The notes under the pieces are model-generated. The model did not search any database and was not told the DNA's origin. It saw only the letters and a list, made by a program, of their open reading frames with translations. Position numbers and translations under genes: made by a program. DNA of 64,000 nucleotides from Syngnathus acus (Eukaryota > Chordata > Actinopteri > Syngnathiformes > Syngnathidae), in contig NC_051095.1 of the NCBI RefSeq assembly GCF_901709675.1, positions 2,008,795 through 2,072,794 of the forward strand, in the 5' to 3' direction. Position 1 is the stretch's first letter, and every line of letters begins with the position of its first letter. This document shows, piece after piece, positions 55,933 through 64,000 of this stretch.

Positions 55933-56629
55933 CTGCAAGCACACAGAGACCGGGAGGGGGAGGGGGGGCGTAAGTGGCGGCGAGAGCAGCAACGCTCGAG
56001 GACAGCAAAACAAAAAGCTTGATTGGACACAAAGCAAAAGTCTTCTGATTCCTATCTACAAATATCCCTGAAAGCGGTCGAAATGATGACTGAAATGTTT
56101 TTTTTTTTATCTCACAACGACAGAGAAAAACGAAGTAAAAGACGCAAAGCAAAGCAGCTTGCGGGAGCTTGGGGGACATTATTCCCCGAAACCGGCTCCG
56201 GAGCTACGTGCACGCTGAAGGAGGAGGCCGGGAAAATACGAGGCAACATAGATGAAATTCTTTCCATGAAGGGGAATTTTTCTTCATTTTTGAGCAACAC
56301 CTTTCAGAGTTTGTGCTTCAACGATGCACGGAAAGAAAAATGAGACGGGGAAATAGCGACATTGACATTAAGAGAAATATGATTTCATTTCACCGCTATT
56401 TATCCAGATGAGGCAATTGACGTACATAATACAAATCCAAAATATGGATGGACAGACAACGAGACAGATAGACAATATTTTATTCTTTTACCTCAATTAA
56501 TCAAGTAAACAATACTAAATACCGAAATTAGACAAGTTAAATAAACCATTTTACACACGTCTGATAAAACACAATTTCACACACATTAAATGGAATGAAA
56601 TCATCTACAGTATTGATTCAAAGATTATA

Positions 56630-56690
56630 TTCATTATATATATATAATATATATATTATATATATATATTATATATTATATATGAAATAA
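56630..56690. repeat. TA-rich palindromic repeat
   Basis: Alternating TATATA and ATTATA blocks about 60 bp long, self-complementary throughout. Confidence 0.8.
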
Positions 56691-57339
56691 ATACTAAGCT
56701 AAAGGCGTGCAAATTTAGATCACTGAAAATAAATAAATTATAAACAAATAAATAAATGATTCCATTCAGAGCACAGAAAATAAACAAACAAACAAACAAA
56801 TAAATAAATAAATAGGTTTGTTATTATTGTTCCAAACAGCTTTTGTCATTCGGCGGAGGCCCGAGCCGATTGGCCCGTGTTGCCATTATGGTGCAGGACG
56901 GGTGGGGTTGCCGTGTGGCAAAAAGAAAAGGGGGGGGGGGGAGGAAAAAGCCGAGCAGATGGCGGCGGCAATTAGAGATCCCAGGCAGCGTCTTCCAGCA
57001 GGAGGCCCCGCTGCAGCACCGGGAGACGCCACCTGGATGACTCAAGGTGGGATGCAAACATATGGCGCATCTGCCAGGCCTCCTCTGGCGCCTTACATTG
57101 CCATTTGCCACCTTTCGCCTCTTCCTCCAGGTGGGCTGCGTTCCAACAATTCCATCTTTGGTCCATCCATACATCCATTTTACGGACCTTGTTGAAAACA
57201 GGGGATTCCATTTCGAAGGAGTCGCTGCTCGGTGGAGGAAGGGAACGAGAAACAAGAGCGGGGCCACGCTTCCATCTCGATATTTACGAGAGCGCCACCC
57301 ATCACGCCAACAAATTCCAGCTAACGGTGACGTCGTAAT

Positions 57340-57860
57340 ATGAACCAGCTATGAGAGTTAGCATGACTAACTAGCATGGTTGACGTCAGCTCGTTTCTGC
57401 ATTATTTCGCAAAGCGCACGAGATAAGAGTAGTAGCGGCTCATTTTATGGGAAAGAAGTTTTATTGAGAAAATTCAATCATTTCACTTTTAGGATTACTG
57501 AGGCAGGTAACATAGCTAACTAGCATCGGCTAACATTAGCTGATTTCCGCTCTAACGTTCGGCTTCACGAAGCACCAGAATGTACTTTTTCAGGTGTTCT
57601 ACATTTCGATTTTACTTGGGAAAATTCAAATGTTTCTTCTCAGGTAACGGCTAATCAGCGTGGCTCATTTCTGCTCTGACCTTTCTTGAAAAAGTAGAGC
57701 AGAGAAATAAGTGCTTTGCCTGCTGTGCTACGTCGTGGTTTTGTTTAGAAAAATTCAATTGTTTGATGTTTCCTGAGGCAGACAAGGCGAACCGACAATG
57801 GCTAACATCAGCTTGTTTCGCCGCTGACGTTACTTCACAAAGTGCAGCATGAGCACTTCA
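57340..57860. repeat. Degenerate tandem repeat, three copies
   Basis: AAAATTCAA recurs at 57469, 57621 and 57749, each time followed by a CAGGTAAC/GCAGACAAG-like stretch and GGCTAACATxAGCT-type sequence. Spacings are 152 and 128. Confidence 0.55.
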
Positions 57861-58740
57861 AAACTTTGGCCAATATTGGAAACATCTCCTCGGCGACAAG
57901 GTGCTGACGTAATCACCTTTTGTCTTTTTTTTTAACAGAAGCGTGCCCTAACACAGGCGTGGGAGGGGGGGAGCGTGTCGAAAACGTCCTGCGCGCAAGC
58001 CCCGGCCAATCCGATAGTCTTCAAATAAACAGTCGGCTAACCTGTAAATAAACAGTTGCGGTCGAGAGGGTTGGGCTTTGCCCTGGGAGCTTGGCAGGGC
58101 TCAATCACGGCACGCACGCGGCGGCCCCGTTCCAGAAGCAACATTTCTTGGCACCCTTCGCTCTTGCCACTTGTTTAAATAAGCAAATGTGAAGGAAGTG
58201 AAAATACACTATGAATGCCATTATCTCCTCCTGTTGCTTGGCGAGAAAGAGGGAAAAAAAAGCTTGTGGGTATTTTGGATGGCAGTTCTTACACCTTCTT
58301 GTCCAGTGGGATACTTATCATAGCACAGCAATGATTGGGCCAATTAGGGCTAATGGCAACGCAAATCTGGCTCGGCAAGAAAGTTGCTCTGTGCTTGTGC
58401 CGTTCCTCCACGCCCAAGTGTGTCACGTGCCTGGCTTTGTGAATTGCTCTTAAAATATACACACACACACACACACACACTATATTATGTGGCGCAAATT
58501 AACCACATAGTTTAGTGCCGTGATTCCCAACCACTGTGCTATGAAATAATTTATATATAATAAATAATTTTGATTTTTTTTTTTAACAACCATTATGTTT
58601 GTTCAGTCATCTATCAAGACCAGGAACATATAGTGACAGGAAGAACAATTTAATGCTTTCTGATGGACCATTCTATTTTATTTTTTCTATTATTCCATTA
58701 TTATTCTATTTCTATTATTATTCTATTATTTTTTCTATTA

Positions 58741-58819
58741 TATATATATATACATATACTATATATATACTAGATATTTATATCTAGTATATATATATAG
58801 TATATGTATATATATAGTA

Positions 58820-58890
<71 letters not shown>
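58741..58890. repeat. AT-rich hairpin joined to (CTAT)n
   Basis: The arms meet at CTAGATATTTATATCTAG (58770-58787) and pair outward for about 20 more bases through ACTATATATA/TATATATAGT and ATACATATAC/GTATATGTAT, with a 2-base offset. A (TATC)n run of about 17 units follows from 58820. Confidence 0.85.
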
Positions 58891-58892
<2 letters not shown>

Positions 58893-60307
58893 GATATGAT
58901 ATAATGATATGCTCATGAGTGTCTTTTTATAAAATCTTTTTTTAATTGCTTATACTGTCTTCTAGTTTCACATTTGTACTTTGAAATGATGAGGTTTGGC
59001 ACTGGCTGAGGACAAACTAAATTTGAATGAATTTGGAAGTCAGTTGAGGTTAGCATGTTCAAAAAAATGAATTGCCCTGCCCAGGTTTAAATCTTAAAAT
59101 CCAACTCTAAACACATTTTAACAAGTGTTTTTTGATGTTTTGGTTTGTTGATGTGGTGCCAATTCTTGAAAATATATTTTTCAAATATGTTTTGCTTCAT
59201 GTCAGTTACAATGTGTGAATGCATTTGAAGAAAAAACATGAATGCAAATGTATGGAAATGATATTCTAATAGAATAAAAAAATAAAAACATTGCTTTACA
59301 GTTTAAGCTTGCCGACATGCCGTAATGACATCGTAACTCATTTAACGTTGAAAAATGAATTGCTCACGAGAGAATATCACAATCAGTGACTGACGGACGG
59401 CCCCAATGGTGAGCTACTTTTGTGACAACTTTTAGTTTGCGGTGTGTTGCAAAATATTTCATTTTTTACGAGATGTTCTTTGAATGTAAAATATGTGCCT
59501 CGGTTCAGTAAAGGTTAGCAAACACTGACTTTGGGATCTTTTTTTTTTCTCTCCAAGCAGTGGTCCAAGTTTCTAATCCACAGCCACGTACAGATCTCCT
59601 CCACTCAGGAAAGGAAAAAAAAAAAAAAAAAGTCAGCACGCGCACATGCATTCCGCTGTCGACATTTCAGGAGAAGCCTGCCTGGCAGCCATTTTATGCT
59701 GAGCGGGGTTCTGTGCACATGTATAGCACTGTGGCTGCCAGAGGCCCGGGTCCCGAGCCAAGATGCATTTCAGCAGCGAGGAGGAGGAGGAGGAGGAGAG
59801 GGGAACGACTTCCCAACACAAGTCGACAACCAGTGAGAGGGCCAGAAAGGATCGAGCTAATTACGCCGCTCCGATGTGTAATGTTTCCACAATACAGCTG
59901 CTCCCGGGTAAATATTTGATGTGGCCCCGGCAGACTTTGGCAGATAGAACGGGGGCCTCACCTGGAAACGGTCACGCAACAAAAAAAAAAGAAAGAAAAG
60001 TACTGCGGCTCATGCGTAACACATATGTGTGCGCACGCACGTGTCCTCCCGTGCTCCTGCTCTCCATCACCGGCCGCTTTGGCATCCAGCTCATGTTTTG
60101 TTCACTCAACTGAAATCTTCTCCACACTTTCCAGATAGCAACTCGGACAGAACATAGCAAGGGTGGATTTGCAATTGGGCTGAACAAGTCAAAGTGTTAA
60201 CAAGTTAAGAACCGCACCTACTCGTTAAGATTTTCGGAGAAATGTTGAGGGGGTTCACTAAAAAAAAAAAAAAAAAAAAAAGTTTCACAATGTATTGATT
60301 TAGTTTA

Positions 60308-60319
60308 TGTGTGTGGGTG

Positions 60320-60390
<71 letters not shown>

Positions 60391-60402
60391 ATACCAATGT
60401 GT

Positions 60403-60446
<44 letters not shown>

Positions 60447-60590
60447 ATATATATGTATATACATATATACGTATATACATATATACATATATACATATAT
60501 ACATATATATGTATATACATATATACACATACATATATACATATATATCTACACATATATATCTACACACATGTATACACACACACTGTG
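60308..60590. repeat. Long TG / TATG / TATATAC compound microsatellite
   Basis: (TG)n at 60331-60386 and 60397-60442, followed by purine-pyrimidine alternating TATACATA repeats to about 60590. Alternating sequence of this kind can adopt Z-DNA or cruciforms. Confidence 0.9.
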
Positions 60591-63500
60591 AATATAATTA
60601 TTTATTTTTTGTCTATTTGGACGCCCTTTGTCTGTGTTTGGGTCGCACTTCTCGCCCTCCCTGCCGCTTTGTTGTCTAAACAAAGCGAGGCCTTGATCGG
60701 GATGAGCTGCAACCCCGAACGAGGTGAACAAAAGGAGCCGGTCCAAGGCACCTCGGAAGCCCGGCGTGTCGTGCCAGCCATTGTGTGCCAGGCCTGCCAA
60801 CTGGCGATGCCCAACCCCCTCGGTGGAGCGCGCCCGCCCCCCCTCTGTCGCATGGACGTGTGGGTGCCAAGCTCCTCCCCTACGCAGACTCGTGTGTGTG
60901 TGTGCGTGTGTGGCAGCGCAAAAGAACTCTATGGAGATGGGGGTATACACACACACACACACACATGCACACACACACACGCACACAACACACAAAAAAC
61001 AAGCTACTTTTGAATACATGCGCCCGAATGAATGGCACAAAATGGCCGCCGTTGGTGTTCGTGACAGAGCGAGGCTGCAGAAGGAAGAAACGAAGCTCGG
61101 GTCGCGTTAAATCGTTCAGTCAGGCATGGAATGCATTTTGGTGACTTAAGCCAAACCATTTTCACAAAGGATGGATTTGTTTATTTTTGCCCTTGTTGTT
61201 TGCATTTACTATGCAATGATTTAATTTGATTAGAAACTCCAGCAATATCTTAAACACTTGTAATGATTTAAGTGCTGCCCAGGCCAACTTTGCAGATGTC
61301 AAACAAGCAAGCGAGGCCTGCCGGCGGCTCGGCAGCATCCCGCGGCGACGCACACAAAGTGGCCAACATGTCTCCTACCACCCTGCCGCATTTTCTCAGA
61401 GCGTGCTCTTTTCCTCTCGCTTTATCGGAATTTTTTTTTTACATTCATTTTTTTCCTCTTGAAATCACGAACTCGCTTTTTAAAGCAAAACTAAGAATAG
61501 AGTTGGATTTTCATTTATTAATATTAGTAATACGGTGCTGCCTAGAGGTATGAGTGACCTGATGAATGGATTTTTGAAATATGACGACCCCCTCAAAAAA
61601 TTTAAATTTTTGCTTTAACTTGCCAGCACAAAAATTGGATGTTTTTTTGGGTGGATTTCCCCCCCCCCCCCCCCACATTAATACATTCCAAAATAGGTAA
61701 CAACAACATTCAAGCGCCTCCCTCGAAAAATGCTGACAATTTTTGCCTCGCCTTTGCAGTGCAAAAATTAACCAATTGTTTTTTTTGGGAGAGACATGAA
61801 CACATAACAAATTACGAAATCTGCTGATATTTGCTGATTTTTCTCTCTGTTGTTCAACAATTACTAAAGGACAAATCATTAGAAACAGCCAAATGTAATT
61901 CAAATCTGTATTGTAAGCAGTCAGGGACTAAAACACAAGTTATTTTATTTTATCATCTATATTCTTTAACTAAAGGGACAATTACTCGGTTATTGTCATT
62001 TCATTCTGCTAAATCTTGGAATTGACATTTTCCTAAAAAAATAATCCATACGGGTTGGGTGCTAAACTAGAGAATGACACATTGCATATTTAAAAGAACC
62101 AAACTGTGTTTGTTGCCTTAAGACCGATCACCCGCCGCTAACTTAATGCTGTTGACATGCTAACATGTCATCATCAATAGTTTCAGATTTAGAACCCTTA
62201 GAACAATACTCGCAGGCATAAATCTTCTTTACCCTCAAGGAAAAATAATTACTCATATCGTAGTAGTGGTTTATTCTCGGTTTGTCCGAAAACTGAGCAT
62301 TGGTATAGCGCCCCCTGCAGCATGAACTGCAAAACAAGTGACATTGTTTTGAATGATCTTATCGCTCTCTGTTTTTACAAAGCACACCATTTTGGATTGC
62401 AAACGTGTCCCGCTCAGGACAGAGGAGAGTCGGGGAAATAATTTCCCACCCCCCCGAAACGCAGCACATTGCCCCCCCTGTTTCTCTGTGTTCCCGGCCT
62501 CCCATGCCCATTGCCACTCAAGCGGCGGGGGTCCGCCGCATTTGTCTCATAATTATCCAACTGTACGGGGGGGTTGCCCAGATGAAAGCGGCGACTCACA
62601 GAGCTCCTCTGTCAAAGGTCTGTCTGCCCGACTGGGGGGGCTTTTCTCTGCATCTCTCTGCCTTGTCCTCATGCACCGGCGGCCTCCGTGCGTACCTCCT
62701 CTTCTTGGCGGCGTCCCTAATGGAATGCCTCCACTGAGCATAATCGCCCACAGCGAACGCTCGTGCAGAAGACGCCCCCTCATCTCGGGACGACCCCCCC
62801 CCCCCCACCCCACCTCCCCCGTGGCCAGCCGCCCCGCTGCTTCATTCACAACTACAAAACTGCAGAAATACCCCCCACCCTGACATCCTGAAAGACTTCA
62901 GACCGTCTGGGTCTTCGTCTTGGTGTATCCACTTGTTCTGATACTTTACTTTTTGTGCTGAGCGCTGAGATTTTTCCAACCTATACAGTGAAGGCTTTCA
63001 TTAATTAGGCCTGACCTGATATTTCGAGGCACATATTGATTCTGATATTTAGTTGAATGAAATTCTGACACCCGATTAGTTGGTCCATTTAAAAAAATAA
63101 AAAAGACAAATTAAACGATTGCTTTTTTGGTCACTGAGCGGAGAAAAAAAGATTCAAAAATGTAAAAACTTTTGACCATTTTAATTGCCGATAGAAAAAC
63201 AAAAAAAAATCTGTTGAATTTTTTAGGGGAATGTTTGCATGTAATTATTGTGTATTATTTGGATATAATGCGTTTATAAGTATTTTTTTTTTAAAATTAA
63301 ATTTTTGCCAATTTTAAAAGAGTCAATATTGTCCAAATTAATTGTCGGAGATGACCTCGTTCTGCCTGCTAAGATTCGTTTTTCTGCTGCGTTGGTTTGT
63401 CATGGCACTTGCATAATTGGCTTGCCAAGTTAATTGGCCAATATTCCTTTTTTTTTTTTAATTCAATTTTGTCTTTTTTGTACAGATGAAAAATTTGCCG

Positions 63501-64000
63501 CCACCTCTAAAAAGTGTCAATTATTTGCTGAAGTTAAACAAACGGACTATCAACTGTTCTGCTCAACTAACATCCTGTTTTGTTATAGTGTTGGAAGTGA
63601 CCAAAAAATAAGTAACATTTTCAAACACTAATTGCCAGTCAGAATCTTATCCTGCCACATATCGGCTTCGGAATATCCATTTGGCCCTAATCAACCCGTA
63701 ATTCTATTCATCAGAATAGAAAAATGAGAAGAAAAAAAATCATTTCAATTGTATTCTAATCAGTATTGTCGAAAAAAAACTTTTGGGGGAGGACGGTAGT
63801 TGTATTTATTTGCAAAGTGGGATGTTTTGGCGTATAAGAAAAGTTGATTTGAAGAATCGGCAATTTAGCGTGACGGCAATGCGGGAATTACCATTGACAT
63901 TTTTGGGAGGGGCAGCCACCCCGCCGCTTCATTCACAAGTACAAAAGTGGCGAAGGAGCAGCCCAGAAGACTTGAGAGCCCTTGGCTAGCTGGCTCCGCT

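Larger units (their letters stand above)
55933..64000 (-). other. nfib large upstream intron (continues past the window)
   Basis: No exon with NFI DNA-binding-domain text (for example the LCVQPHHI block) was seen on the minus strand, so the preceding exon is beyond 64000. The interval holds several simple repeats annotated separately, otherwise AT-rich unique sequence. The segment 59820-59960 is complex, non-repetitive and balanced in composition, a possible conserved element. Confidence 0.55.

Noticed and set aside
60305-60591. Long open frames rich in Tyr-Ile-His or Cys-Val
   Set aside because: They are translations of the TG/TA microsatellite in all frames, with no composition typical of a protein.
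56000-64000. nfib DNA-binding-domain exon in this window
   Set aside because: No minus-strand stretch reads as the highly conserved NFI domain, and no 500-base open exon with matching splice sites is present.

Overview
The window looks like nuclear DNA from a ray-finned fish, most likely a percomorph teleost; the species cannot be told. Evidence: vertebrate multi-exon genes with compact introns (two are only 68 and 69 bp), fish versions of FAAH2, TESK1 and NFIB, many di- and tetranucleotide microsatellites, and short non-autonomous DNA transposons of types common in teleosts. No bacterial, viral, CRISPR, rRNA or intact tRNA gene was seen.

Layout. (1) 1-4119, minus strand: a complete faah2-like gene (fatty-acid amide hydrolase 2), 11 coding exons, 535 residues. 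(2) 4120-5455: a short head-to-head interval holding a CCAAT/CRE module next to faah2 and E-box/ETS motifs next to a probable non-coding first exon of the next gene. (3) 5230-13605, plus strand: a complete tesk1-like gene (LIM-kinase-related actin regulator), 9 coding exons, 592 residues. Its fifth coding intron carries a 2,052-bp hAT-type element with an exact 8-bp target duplication; the element itself holds a TTAGGG-like minisatellite. (4) About 13.6-36.3 kb: no gene seen. This gap holds a 236-bp satellite array built around a MITE, other repeats, and GC-rich stretches that may be regulatory DNA for the next gene. (5) 36.3-64 kb, minus strand: the 3' part of nfib (nuclear factor I/B). Ten coding exons encode the C-terminal proline-rich activation region, followed by a 4.7-kb 3'UTR. 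The exon(s) for the DNA-binding domain lie beyond base 64000.

faah2 and tesk1 are divergent; tesk1 and nfib are convergent. They do unrelated jobs (lipid-amide breakdown, cofilin/actin control, developmental transcription), so this is a genomic neighbourhood, not an operon.

The most notable observations are: the nfib terminal exon, which is read in two frames and here has lost the stop codon that normally follows the SWYLG ending; the hAT element with a telomere-like minisatellite inside its target-site duplication; and the satellite that appears to have been born from a MITE insertion. I did not find a clearly new gene system. Exon coordinates were derived by hand from splice signals, reading phase and remembered family sequences, so they are predictions without transcript support.
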